DNA of 40,808 bases from Zygnema cylindricum (lineage: Eukaryota > Streptophyta > Zygnematophyceae > Zygnematales > Zygnemataceae): contig JBBHKE010000527.1 in assembly GCA_037447655.1 (NCBI GenBank), forward strand, positions 1-40,808, given 5' to 3'. Under the pieces are notes generated by a model that was given only the letters and a program-made list of their open reading frames with translations, was not told where the DNA came from and did not search any database. A program made the translations under genes and the position numbers. Shown piece by piece: positions 22,901-33,933 of the stretch. Each line of letters starts with the position of its first letter. Within the stretch, counting starts at the first letter, position 1.

Positions 22901-22969
22901 GTTCCGGCAGATGATACGGAGAACCTCTTCGATACAACAAGGCAATGTGTGATGTTTAAAACGTCGTAA
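19949..22969 (+). CDS. Secreted hydroxyproline-rich glycoprotein A, two four-Cys domains around a polyproline rod
   Basis: Exons are 19949-20187, 21686-21872 and 22112-22969 (427 residues), with GT-AG introns of phase 2 and 0. Residues 1 to about 32 form a signal peptide (hydrophobic MCAVVMVMSHTIFCAEA). Domain 1 has Cys65, Cys114, Cys152 and Cys187. Residues 212 to about 283 are an SPPPP-type rod, typical of proline-hydroxylated, arabinosylated extracellular-matrix proteins. Domain 2 (about 295-425) has Cys297, Cys349, Cys387 and Cys421. Both domains share LCDF, IP(S/T)I, VD.SG.A.F, QFY.NG..A..K.RTF and C..(I/L)P(L/I)T. N-glycosylation sequons include NET and NKT. The head-rod-head plan resembles pherophorins, but I do not recognise the domain itself. 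Expected location is cell wall or matrix. The exon 2 start was chosen because it keeps phase and makes the domains equal in length. Confidence 0.82.
20344..20830 (+). repeat. Purine-rich then pyrimidine-rich tract in intron 1 of gene A
   Basis: About 20344-20640 is almost all A/G on the plus strand (gaggaggtgaggggggagag), and 20660-20830 is mostly C/T. The same switch occurs in copy C at about 34313-34790. It lies inside the first intron. Confidence 0.75.
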
Positions 22970-25900
22970 GTTCTTACAATTTTTGTTGTTCCAATTGATT
23001 AATTGGATTATTTTTTCATGCCTTATTCACTCTTATGCAACTTAGAAACAATGTTAGAAGTTACTCGAGCACTGCCGTTATTTGCTAAAAATCGAATCTA
23101 TCCCTGACTTTCATAGCCAAAAGGTGTATATAGATCTAGTCTAGGTGATTGTACATTTTCGATCAAATGTTTCCTATTATTTGTGCGGGAAATTTTTCAT
23201 TTCCTCTTACATATTATCAATCAAGAATCAGTTTTTCCTCTGTGCCCATTTTTTCTTAATTTGTGCATTATTTGAACGGAAACGGTGTTTTTTCTCGAGT
23301 TTCCAATTTTTTGTACAAATTGTTTCCCCCTCTAATGTCTGAATTTTTACGAAACATCATTGACGCCAACAAACTGACGGTATTGATGCAATGAATTGGG
23401 AAACAATTTAGAGATTTCACGCCAAAAGGTCCATTCCCTTGAGCGAATTAGAGTAGATTTGATTTTAGAAAAGACTGAAGCACAAAAAATGTAGCCAGAT
23501 TTTGGAATCTCAACAGTTTTAATCTCTCACGCATTATTTTTGGCCGGGAATAGGGTCGAACGTTGGAAAAGTGTTTTAAAAGAAGGTTAGAAGCAAAGAT
23601 ATGGGTTGGGAGTATTGTTCGATATTGGGCTATTGAAAGACTGTGGAAACTGGTTTGTTTCCGTGCTATCAATGTGAGAAAGGCTCCTACCGAAATACTT
23701 CAACGTTTCTTGCCGGTGGTGTCTTGGAACAATTCGCACCAAAACCACATGCGTGACCATGGCTGTGTGCACGCTAATTGTTGTTACATGTCATAATCGG
23801 TACACTCTCTACAGTAGAAAAACTTGACAATGCCCAGAAACGAATATTGGAAGATTAACTACCATGGACTGACAAAGATATCGTGAAATTTACATTAGCG
23901 TGGCTGTCCTGTTTGTGTTTTCCTCACGAACGGACCATAGCAATTTATCTATTCAGGCTATCTCGGACTGTACTGGGCACAATCTACAGTAACCGCAACC
24001 TTTAATAATAATGATTAATTTTGTCGTCTTCCCACAAAAATAAAGTTAGTAACGTAGGTAAGAGACGCGGAGCATGGTGCGCAATCATGAGAAGTGGGTA
24101 AGCAAGTGTGACAGGAGTGAGAAAGGTGACAAGAATGTGACAAGCGTCACATTCGATTCGGCATGGTCCTATTATAGGATAAGGGAGCCCATGAGGACGT
24201 GCCACATTGCGACGAGGCATCGGATATTGAAATGGTGGCGGTGGGAGAGTAAGGCACGGAATCAATCTGGAGGAGATTTGGTGTAGATTGAGGAGGCAAT
24301 GCAAGAGAAGTAAGTATAGATTCTATCTAAGTCTTGGATTTTTACATTTTAGAAAAATTTGCGCGAATATTGTTGTGAACGCATGTTCAACATTGATAGG
24401 TGGGTGCCAACAATTGCAGTTTCCGTTTCCGTAAGCAAGGTACATATTTTCGGTTATCATATGTACATCACTACGAATATACAGAGAACAAAAAGATATT
24501 TTAACAATTTGGATGTCCAAAATGCTACTTTCATCATGAAAACCAACCAATGTGGTCGGCAAAATTTTATGAATAATTCTAAATTTCAAAATCACTACTA
24601 AATTTTTGATGTTATAATCTCAACAGCAGATTGAAATTCGGTATCTGATTTACATATTAACATTCTTGTGAATACCGCAGCCTCATAATTTTCTCCTTTG
24701 TGACATAGTGTCAATACAAATCTTTATTTGAACAACCTAATCCCTTAATCTGTTTTCGTGCATATATTGATCATCCACTTTAAGTGTCCGAATTCGACCA
24801 ACAAGTTTTTTGTCGGAAACCCATATACCAAGTTCAGTGTCAAAGTCTTAGCAAGAGTTATGATGTCCCAAAGTCCATGTGGCCAACTATGGAATCATTT
24901 TTTTTGTCAGCCATGAGAGGTTCGACACAAAGGATAAAGGAAGAAGAAAGAAGAAGCAAGAAGAAAAAATAATAATGACACAATGATTCCATAGTGCTTT
25001 TCAGAAGTCCAATCCAGATGACATTAGAATAATAAGCTAATCTTGAGTAAAATAAACGATCGTCTTCACTTAAAGGACCTCTTGATCAATCTCGGACACT
25101 AAGTTGGTGACAACTACAAGCCGAAAGCCTTTTAACGCTTGACAAACTCAAAGACCTTCTACGTGAACTACGTTATTGAAACAATAAACGCTAAGCGGGA
25201 ACGGTCAAATCCAAAACGTCAACGCAAACGGAACAATTGTACACTTACTAAAAATAAGAACAGTTACTAACACATTACGCCTGGGCTTACTTACCTCAAT
25301 ACAGAGGACAAGAATTACATTCACCACTTTGTATGTCAAAATCTCATCATGAAAAGTTTGAGTTCCAGGAATAAACTGTAACGGGACAACGAATTTGACG
25401 GTTACAATCTAGTGGTCAATCTGAATGTCTGAATCGCGTTTTTAAGTTTGAAATTGTAGCAATATGCTTGAATGACAAAATTTCATCCTCCAATTTAAAT
25501 AAATGTCAATGGAGGAATCTTAAGGACCGACTTGAATGTAAGAATTTCCAGTTCAAAACGTCCATCGTGAGGAAATTTTGATGCCAATAGTCTCAATGCC
25601 AGAATGTGATTGATTAAAGTTCGAAATCATATCAATAACTTCGATTGTAAGAATTTGAATGATAGCAGCTTAAAAATAAACTTCAATGTGAGAAAAACAT
25701 TATTCGAAGTCAAACTCATATGAATCAAGTTAGAAAAGTCACCATAAACTTAATAGTGGGAGGAGGGAACGAAAAAGCCAAACACGAGGAGAGGGAAAAC
25801 GGATGTGATAGGAGTCATCGACATGAGAACTTTCCGTGGTGGTTGGACATGGTCGCATTTGTGGACAAGGAAGCTTGTGAGGATGCGCCATACGGTAAGC

Positions 25901-26345
25901 TGGAACGACGAAAGCCTACTCGTCGAGTTTTTTGTTTGAGAGGAAAAGCCTTAAAGCTCTAGATTTTAAAAGGGTTAGAGTTGAATTCGTGTTTATAAAA
26001 GTTCAAATATTGACAAGTGATTGTTAGCGATTGTGTTCCTGCCTACAAAAGAAGAATGTCAATGTTTATCATCGTTACATGACTAAATTGCCTAGGCGAA
26101 AAAAACAACATACAGTCATAATTAAAACTGTATTTTCAAATGGGATAGCCAAGGCATTCTATAAGTTTGCAAATAACTAAATAAACATTTGTTTCTCGCT
26201 GCATATTCGCTATTCAGATTGACTCGCGACCGGTATGGCGATTCGAATGGAGGAGGGCAGCGAATCGTGGCGGGCGAGAGATTCGCAAATGTTCCAGAAG
26301 CTGATTTGCCCGAAGCTTTTTCATCTAGCATGCGTGCCTTAATGT
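22970..26345. repeat. Long conserved 3' flank of HRGP unit A
   Basis: 22970-23460 matches 36848-37370 (copy C) and 38587-39060 (copy D). 23460-24610 matches 39060-40220 (D). 24618-25962 matches 31094-32418 (B/C spacer) and, from 24618, 40223-40808 (D). 26000-26345 matches about 32450-32800. The first part should contain the gene's 3' UTR. There is no intact gene. A degenerate internal periodicity (ttgaatgtaagaatttc-like motifs) runs through about 25330-25720. Confidence 0.75.
23803..24004 (+). pseudogene. Broken copy of an unrecognised conserved ORF
   Basis: In one frame it reads AQKRILED, stop, then WTDKDIVKFTLAWLSCL..PHER. It aligns with an unbroken frame at 39387-39617. The family is unknown. 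The stop and further substitutions make this copy non-functional. Confidence 0.4.
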
Positions 26346-26969
26346 GTGTGCCCATGTGTTCAAGTAAGGGTATTTTTTTGTTGTTTTCACAGAAAATGGG
26401 ACTTGCAACAAGAAAATCTTACGCTGTAAGAAAAATGGGCAAGAAGTAAAGTACACTTTGCGTCATCTTAGAACTTGGAAGGTACGTCAATTTGGCGTTA
26501 TTATCATCGCGACCGAATTCCACGTCACGCCAGCTCATCTTCACACTTGTACTAGAATCAAATCGCGACCTGATTTTAACTAAAATAATATCCTATTGAT
26601 GAATAGAAAACCGAGATTGCACGCGTCAAATGTTTTCAAAAATTTTTGCACGAGGGAGAATACACGCTTTTTTTTTCCCAGCTCGTCACGCGCATGTATG
26701 TACGAAAATGACAAGCATGTACGGAAAAGAATTCGTTGGGGTCTCACACCTCCACTTTCATTCATGGGTCCTTTGCAAAAATTCACGTTTTCCTCGTCTC
26801 TCCCCCTCTACCTCACTCGACCGCTCCTCTTTCTCTCCTCTAAGTGAAATGCAACAATAATAGTAGCAAATGAAAGGTGTTTTTTTTTTTTTTAATATTT
26901 TTTGGTCTTATTTTGATGGCATATCGAATGATAAAAGGTAAGAAAAAGAAATTGGGAAGCCATGGCGGA
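26346..26969. other. Repeat-derived spacer
   Basis: 26350-26470 resembles 7880-8010. 26690-26850 resembles the reverse of 11190-11300 and 12250-12400. A poly-T run lies near 26880-26893. No gene is seen. Confidence 0.45.
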
Positions 26970-27943
26970 AAGTTTGCGTACTGATGACGTCACAAAGTAG
27001 CATGACTTCGCTATGTCAGAAAACCTTAAACATCTTCAATGTCACAAAAACCTCGACGTCTACAACCGTTGTCGTTTGTCCGCAGTATGTTGGCGTCTAT
27101 AGGTGTCGCAAGATATTGGCGACGTCTACAACTGTCACATATTTGAAGAAATGAAGGCGCAAGTTATGATTGACATAGGAACACTTTGAAAAGTACACCG
27201 TAAAATCTGCGCTAAAATCCAAAGTAGCATTTTGAAGTTTCGGTTACATGGCCACACATCCTAACTTTCGTATTTCACGCTACGGTTGCGATTCAACGGA
27301 TCTCAATCCCAACAGACTCGATATCCATCGTTGACCTGAATGTGTCTCAAGTGGTGTTGTGTATCGGCAAGAGACTTATCGCGATATAACGGATACCGAT
27401 AGTTATCGGTTGTCGAACGGTGAGGGGTCCCGATATATCGCTTCAAGACCAACAATTCCTTATCGGTGACAATTAGACAAGAAATAAAGTACGCTATATA
27501 GTAATACTTCATAATATATTGTATTGTATTTTGATTGTACATGTATGACAAGTTGTTTCGTAGTTTGCATAACAGGAGTTTAGTACGGATAGATATCCGT
27601 ATAATTGTATTAAAATCCTTACAATTATCGCCGATAGTTATCGATACCGGTGTTATCGCAATAGAATACCAATATTATATTTTTTTAATCGCGATTACAC
27701 CGGTACCGATATGTTGTTCCAATATATTGATTATCTATAAGCTAAAAAAAAGGGACAAATCAGCTATCGGCAAAACCCTACCGCTACACAAGGATAGTTT
27801 TAGGGTTATTTAAGGGGAGATTTTAGGGTTTTTTTTTTTAAGGTACATTCTCGTACGTTTTCTTATATTTTTAAGTAGTTTGAGGAGCGAGGTTTGTCAA
27901 ATTTTGTTACGGATTATATTCATTCCGTTCCGGTTTTGACCAC
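26970..27943. repeat. Second copy of the 17611-18611 block
   Basis: Colinear with 17611-18611 (element X-related end plus the upstream block), beginning at gtttgcgtactgatgacg and ending at the TA where MITEs are inserted. Confidence 0.8.
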
Positions 27944-27945
27944 TA

Positions 27946-28434
27946 CACCGTGAATCGCTATTAGCGTAATAAAAAATATAGCGTAATGAAACAATTAGCG
28001 TACTTTACGGTAAATTGTGTTTTTTCGGGTACACCATGATACTAATTTATCATGTACTCTAATTTGTAAACTGCTTTGTAAAAAATTTCGGCACGTAATA
28101 TGTCCACACTAGAACATGTAGATGTACGAAATTGTTCAAATCTTACGCCGTCGCGTTTTTTTGACATCTGCGTATGCCGGAAAATATTTACGCAATTATA
28201 TATTATTATATTTTTTGGACTTTTAAATTTAAAAATGTACGTAATAGTACAGATCTGACAGTCCGTACACCACACTATTTAAAAGGACACTTAATTACAG
28301 TTATGAACCGCATTGAGCGGGGTACCTCAAATAACGTGCAAAAACATTTAGCGTACTTTATTCTATTTGAGAATTTGCCCCAAAAAAAGGGGTACCCCAA
28401 TTAGCGTCATGTACGCTAATAGCGATTCACGGTG
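27946..28434. mobile_element. TA-flanked MITE (family T), second insertion
   Basis: The ends CACCGTGAATCGCTATTAGC (from 27946) and GCTAATAGCGATTCACGGTG (to 28434) are perfect inverted repeats, with TA at 27944-27945 and 28435-28436. The element is 489 bases. It is absent from the matching site at 18612, which gives a clean empty-site comparison. Confidence 0.9.
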
Positions 28435-28436
28435 TA

Positions 28437-29020
28437 CACCGCGAATCGTTATTAGCGTTGAGAAATTATTAGTGTTAAAAATTAATTAGGGTAATCAACA
28501 CTAATTACGATTTTTACTTTTTTTGAAAAAAAGGTTTAACTCTAATTCATCTATAATTCTATTTTTGGTACGACGGATCTGCCATCTGGATCTTCACGGT
28601 AAAATAGGTAAAAGTACAAATTTTGATAAATCGTACACTGTTGCGTCCTTTGACTCAACTTTTTCATAACTCTAATTTGGGTGTTCGCGCGAATAATTAT
28701 TACGCCACACATATTTTTACACTAAAAAATGTACGATCTCATCATGTCTATTATTCTGAGCGCAGTTTTATATGCGATCGCAATTATTTTAATCCATTCT
28801 TCGTACTTTTTTACTTAATAAAGTACCATTTTGTACGGACTGACACGTCCGTACACCACTCTATTCAATAATATCATAAATTATAATTTTGAAAGCTAAT
28901 TCTATAGAACCGTAATTAACGTAAAGGAAAATTTAGTATTATTAATTATATTTCGGGTTTTGGAATCAAAATTTGGGGGCGCCGATATAGAGTTTATAAC
29001 GCTAATAACGATTCGCGGTG
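28437..29020. mobile_element. TA-flanked MITE (family T), unit B
   Basis: Ortholog by duplication of 18614-19196: same inverted ends, same length within one base, and the same right flank TActttacgg. Confidence 0.88.
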
Positions 29021-29022
29021 TA

Positions 29023-29772
29023 CTTTACGGTCACGTAAATGAGCGGTGCCCTGCTTTTAACCTGGCACAAAATTTTCTAATCCCCCTTGTACCGTACAGC
29101 ACTAATTTAATCAAATTGAGTTCAGTCCGCATATTCCAATCCGACGTTTCTCGTTTCCCGTTCGAATGCGCATCTCGCACGTGAGAGACGGAAGGCGGTC
29201 GATGACGGTTCAAACGCGGACAGCTGACGGCCAATGCGGTCGAATTGAAGTCTGGTCATCGCGCCACACGTGCGAACAATTGACGGTTTTTGAATTCTGT
29301 AGATTCCGTACGCTGTCCGCCGTACGGTACTTCAAAGAAGCCGCTACAGTCGTACTCGGCGCTACAACACGGCTTTTCCGGCCGTCCACCGCAATTCGCC
29401 GCAATTCTCCGTTCGACATTTTGAACCAGCCACACGGCACAGCCGGTCAAAGTCGTGCCCCGGCCGAACATACGCCTGCAGCCGTCGATTTAGTCAACGG
29501 CAGATCTGGAGCGTCCACATTCTTCTGGCACTTCTCAGTCACAGCACCCTCTACTTCTCTCTGTACCTCTGCCCTCGCAGAAATTTACTTTAAACAGAGA
29601 CCTTAGACGAAGCAAAATTTCATTAAGGAATCAACCTCTAAGAACACATTCCGCTTTTACAAAACCATAAAAAGAATCCACCCGAAACTTTCAGCCATTC
29701 CAATCTTTGTTCGTCGTAAAATAAGCAACAGTGGTGGTTCTAAGAGAGACAGTGAGGACAAGAAAAAATCAC
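29023..29772 (+). promoter_or_regulatory. Upstream region of HRGP copy B
   Basis: Nearly identical to 19199-19948 (only a base or two differ by eye). It carries the same CpG-rich stretch and the same TATA-like motif. Confidence 0.5.
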
Positions 29773-30010
29773 ATGGCTATGGCGAATCTGTCTCCCAAAA
29801 GTGGTTGGAGCCTCGCAATGTGTGCCGTGGTGATGGTGATGAGCCACACTATTTTTTGTGCGGAGGCTGCTCGCGGTTTCGGAATGAGGATGGACCGCGG
29901 AAAAACGTCGGACCGCGTGTCTGCTCGAACTTTGATGACAGTCTCTGCCACCTCCTTCCCTCTCTGCGACTTTTTCCTTTCCCGGACAACGAGACCATCC
30001 CGAGCATCAG
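29773..30010 (+). pseudogene. HRGP copy B, first exon only, frameshifted
   Basis: The exon matches exon 1 of copy A except for a few bases. One is a missing C in the CCCC run near 29985, which shifts the frame after LCDFFLS, so the exon no longer encodes DNETIPSI. The donor GTAGG at 30011 is intact. Intron 1 continues to 30111 and then enters a run of N. Exons 2 and 3 are not seen. It may be a real broken copy or a misassembled duplicate of copy A. Confidence 0.75.
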
Positions 30011-30111
30011 GTAGGATCCACGACCCGAATCGATTTCTCTCTTTGGGCGTGTTTGGTATTGAAATATGGAAATTCGGATTCTCTGAATGGAATTGAATGT
30101 TTAAAATGTAG

Positions 30112-30121
30112 NNNNNNNNNN
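30112..30121. other. Assembly gap (10 N)
   Basis: The gap sits inside intron 1 of copy B, the most nearly identical part of the array. The right-hand sequence does not continue the intron. Confidence 0.98.
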
Positions 30122-30560
30122 TGGTCCGTTTAGGACAATTGTTACAAGAGACTTTGTAATAAAGCCAAAATTCTATTCTATTCTTTGTCTCACTATGATG
30201 TCTGACTTGCTCTCTAAAATTGATGGATGAAGGGATATCTTTCTGTCTCTTCTGAGTGCCTATTTGTATTAAAATGCCATCTCTATGAATAAGACACTCT
30301 TTTACTGTGGTCCAATGAAATGCTATTTACACATGCTTGTCACATGAACCTGAATAATTGCAACTGCATGATCTTGTGTCGTACAGCTCCATGTCGTTAA
30401 AGTACTAACGTTCGTCCGTACAAATTGTACTGCTCAAAGATGTGACATCGATCACACAAAATCGGCGGGACCGATATTGCCCAAAATTGCCCCTAAAATC
30501 AACACTCCCACTCGAGTTTGCGGCGATATGGGTTCGCGTAAAAGATCACTTTGAAATAAC
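30122..30560. other. Unassigned sequence right of the gap
   Basis: Unrelated to the HRGP units. It begins ggtccgtttaggac and contains tttgtaataaagcc, which could be the 3' end of a transcript or LTR, but no partner is present in the window. Confidence 0.35.
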
Positions 30561-30682
30561 GTTGGGTTGATTCGAAGTCGCCCGTAGATACAAAAAACAC
30601 ACTGATCCTTACCAGTGGAAATTGCCGTGTGTCTGTTCGAACTGTGAACTTGTGTACCTGTGTACCCGCCAGTCTCAACATC

Positions 30683-30753
30683 GAGCTCGTGGCACAGTGG
30701 TAGTGCGTTCGCAGCTGAAGTGAAAGGTCCCAAGTTCGAACCCTGGCCAGCTC
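30683..30753 (+). ncRNA. tRNA-like Pol III unit in the left LTR
   Basis: A box TGGCACAGTGG and B box AGTTCGAACCC are spaced as in a tRNA. A cloverleaf can be drawn: acceptor GAGCTCG/CCAGCTC with one mismatch, anticodon stem TTCGC/GTGAA, T stem CCAAG/CCTGG. The anticodon loop AGCTGAA lacks the usual U33, so it is probably not a working tRNA. Confidence 0.55.
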
Positions 30754-30968
30754 AATTTTCCCAAATGTGGGACATGCCGAATCCCGGATTTCTAGGAAAT
30801 CTAACATGGTATCGGAGCCAGCGGGATTGCGGATGGTGTGACCGGCCTTCCCGTGAGGGGGGGTGTTGGATTGGCACGTGAATGCCGGTTCAATACGGGG
30901 TAGAATGTGATATGTCACACTCGAAGCCGCCTAAAATAAATAGGTACGGACCCGCCAGGCTCTACATA

Positions 30969-31040
30969 AAGCAGGTGGCACAGTGGTTAGTGCGCTGATA
31001 GCTCAAGTCAGAGGTCCCAGGTTCGAGCCCTGGCCGGCTC
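30969..31040 (+). ncRNA. tRNA-like Pol III unit in the right LTR
   Basis: Same A box TGGCACAGTGG and a B box GGTTCGAGCCC. The T stem CCAGG/CCTGG is perfect and the anticodon stem CTGAT/GTCAG pairs with one G-U. The acceptor has two mismatches. The loop again lacks U33. Confidence 0.55.
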
Positions 31041-31093
31041 ACTTTTCCCTCGTTTGGGACATACCGAATTCCAGATATCTAGGAAATCTAACA

Positions 31094-32840
31094 ATAATCT
31101 CAACTGTATATTTAAATTTGGTATCTAATTTACATATTAACATCCTTTGAATACCCCAGCCCCTTAATTTGTTCTTTTGTGATTTATTGTCAATAATTTT
31201 TTTTATTTGAACAACATAGTCCCATAATTTGTTTTCGTGCATATGTTGATAATCCACTTTGTGTATCCGAATTCGATTAACAAGTTTTTTGTAGGAAACC
31301 TATGTACCAATTTCAGTGTCAATATTTTAGCAAGAATTTTGATGTCCCAAAGTCCAAGTGGCCAACTATGGAATCGTTGTATTTGTCGGCAAATAGAGGT
31401 TCGACGCAAAGGATAAAGGAAGAAAAAAAAAGTAAGAAAAATAAATAACGATGACACAAAGATTGTATAGTGTTTTTCAGAAGTCCAAATCAGACGACAT
31501 GAAAATAACAAGCTAATCTTAAGTACAATGTATGATCATCTTCACTTAAAGGACCTCTTGATCAACCTCGGACGCTAAGCTGCTGACAACTACAAGTCGA
31601 ATCGTTTTAACGCCTGACAAACTCAAAGACCTTGTACACGAACTACGTTATTGAAACTATAGACACTAAGCGGGAATGGTCAAATCCGATATATCAACAC
31701 AAACGGAACAACACGCACTAAACAAAAAACAGTTTTTAACACATTAACCTTGGCCTTTCTTATCTCAATATAGAGGGCAAAATTTACATTAACCACTTTG
31801 AATGTCAAAATCTTGTCACGAAACTTGGAGTTTTGAGTTCCAAGAATACACTATAACAAGAAAACGAATTTGACGGTAAGAATCTTGCGGTCAATCTGAA
31901 TGTGTGAATTCACGTTTTTAAGTTTGAAATCGTCGCGATACTCTTGAATGCAAAAATTTCATCCTCCAATTTCGATAAATGTCAATGGAGGAATCTTAAG
32001 GACCAACTTGACTGAACAATCCCCAGTTCAAAAAGTCCATCGTGCGGACATTCTAATACCACCAGTCTCCATGCTAGAATGTGGTTGATTAAAGTTTGAA
32101 ATTATATCAATAACTTTGATTGTAAGAATCCGAACGAATTCTGCATAAAAATAAACTTTAATGTGAGAAAAACATTTCTTTGAAAGCCAAACTCTTATCA
32201 ATCAAGTTAGAAAAGTCACCGTCAGCTTACTAGTGGGAGGAGGGAACGAAACGCCAAACACGAGTAGAAAGGAAACGCATGTGATAGGAGTCACCGACAT
32301 TAGAACTTTCAGTGGCGGTTGGACATGGTCGCATTTGTGGACAAGGAAGCTTGTGAGGATGCGCCAAGTGGCAAGTTGGAACAACAAAAGTCTATTCGTC
32401 AAAGAGGAAAAGGCTTAAAGCTCTAGAGTTTAGAAGGGTTATGGTCGAATTGTAGTTCAAAAAGTTTCAAATGTTGGTAAGTGATTGACAGCGGTTGTGT
32501 TCCCGCTTACCAAGGAATTTATATCGATGGTTTATCATCGTTGTATGACTAAAGTTGCCTAAGTGAAAAAAACAATAGAAAGTACTAATCAAAGTTATAT
32601 TTTCAAACGAGACGGCCAAGGCATTCCATAAGTCTATAAATAACTAAAGAAACGTTTTCCACCCATTGCAAAATCCCTATTTAGCTTGTCTCGCGACCGG
32701 TATGGCGATTCGAACGGAGGAGCGTAGCCAATCGCGGCGGAAAAGAAATTCGCGAATGTTCTTGCTCCCGCTTTGCTCGCCCTTTCTTCAACGAGCAAGC
32801 GTGAAATTGATCAAAATTGATGGCCAAGGCATATTAGTGA
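31094..32840. repeat. Conserved 3' flank block between copies B and C
   Basis: 31094-32418 aligns with 24618-25962, and 31094-31687 is almost identical to 40223-40808. 32450-32800 aligns with about 26000-26345. It starts exactly at the end of the right LTR. No gene is present. Confidence 0.75.
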
Positions 32841-32886
32841 TGAATAAAACGCCACTCGATGCATAATCGCTAATCAGCCTAACTCG

Positions 32887-33004
32887 CTACAATATCGCGA
32901 TCCGAATAAGCTGCAATATCGCGATCCGAACAAGCTACAATATCGCGATTCGACTAAGCTATAATATCGCGATTCAAACAGCTACAATATCGCGATTCGA
33001 ACAA
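32887..33004. repeat. Minisatellite, five 23-24 base units
   Basis: The unit is ctacaatatcgcgattcgaa plus caag. The five copies differ by one to three bases. The core ATCGCGAT is palindromic. Confidence 0.9.
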
Positions 33005-33104
33005 TGGAACGCGCGCCGGGTGACCAATTCACTGCTGTTATGCAGCTACCATTTCACCTGCAACTTTCTTCATTTAGCGCGCGTGCGAAACTTCCGTCTT
33101 TCCA

Positions 33105-33933
33105 CTTGTGCGGCTGCGATTCAACCGATTTGAATTCGACCAGAATGTCTACCCTTCGTTGACTTTAAGATCGCGTCGCAGGTTTTTAGGTTTTCACTTT
33201 TCAGCCAGGCGTTGACCAGTACCGTACGGTCAAGTAGCCAAATTTGCTGATCCCCGATCTACCGTACCGTACTGTAACCACGGATTTCAGTTCAGCTCCT
33301 GTCTTGTAATCCGACGATTTGTGTTTTCCCGTTCGAATGCGCATCTCGCAATTGCGAGACGGAAGGCGGTCGATGACGGTTCAAACGCGGGCAGCTGACG
33401 GCCAATGCGGTCGAATTGAAGTCTGGTCATCGCGCCACACGTGCGAACAATCATCGGTTTTTGAATTCTGTAGATTCCGTACGCGGTCCGCCGTACGGTA
33501 CTTGAAGAAGCCGCTACAGTCCTACCCGGCGCTACAACACGGCTTTTCCGGCCGTCCACCGCAATTCACCGCAGTTCTCCGTTTGACATTTTGAACCAGC
33601 CACACGGCGCAGCCGGTCAAAGTGGTGCCCCGGCCCAACATGCGCCTGCAGCCGTCGATTGAGTCAACGGCAGATCTAGGGCGTCCAAATTTTTCTGACA
33701 ATTTTCAAGTCACAGCACCCTCTGCTTCTCTGCCCTCGCAGAAATTTCTTTTAAATAGTGACCTTGGACGAAGGATAATTTCATAAAGGAATCAACTCTC
33801 TAACAATACACTACGCTTTCACAAAAACATAAAAAGAATCCACCCAAACTTTTTAACCATTCCAATCTTTGTTCGCCTTAAAAGGAGCAACCGTTGTGGT
33901 TCTAAGAGAGATATAGAGAACAAAAAAAATCCC
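33105..33933 (+). promoter_or_regulatory. Upstream region of HRGP gene C
   Basis: 33105-33190 matches 17920-17990, and 33290-33933 matches 19300-19948, with the MITE-bearing part absent. The TATA-like ttcttttaaatag lies about 185 bases before the ATG. Confidence 0.5.

Larger units (their letters stand above)
30561..31093 (+). mobile_element. TRIM-like retrotransposon with tRNA-like LTRs
   Basis: The right LTR is 30864-31093 (230 bases), starting TGTTGGAT and ending ATCTAACA, an imperfect 8-base inverted pair. The left LTR ends at 30806 with the same ATCTAACA; its left limit near 30561 (GTTGGGTTGA) is uncertain and its first half is poorly alignable. The internal region is only 57 bases: primer site TGGTATCGGAGCCAG right after the left LTR and polypurine GTGAGGGGGGG right before the right LTR. 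There is no coding capacity, so gag-pol would have to come from elsewhere. ATAAT follows the right LTR, and ATAAC precedes the left one. Reading this as two separate tRNA-derived SINEs is possible, but would not explain the primer and purine sites. Confidence 0.7.

Noticed and set aside
19949-22969. Classical pherophorin assignment
   Set aside because: The architecture fits, but the FPxCxC and related signatures are not clearly present, so only the layout is called pherophorin-like.
30683-31040. Two functional tRNA genes
   Set aside because: Acceptor mismatches, no U33 in the anticodon loops and their place inside LTR-like repeats argue for tRNA-derived sequence.
32887-33004. CRISPR-like array
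   Set aside because: Units are contiguous 24-base repeats without unique spacers, in a eukaryotic context.
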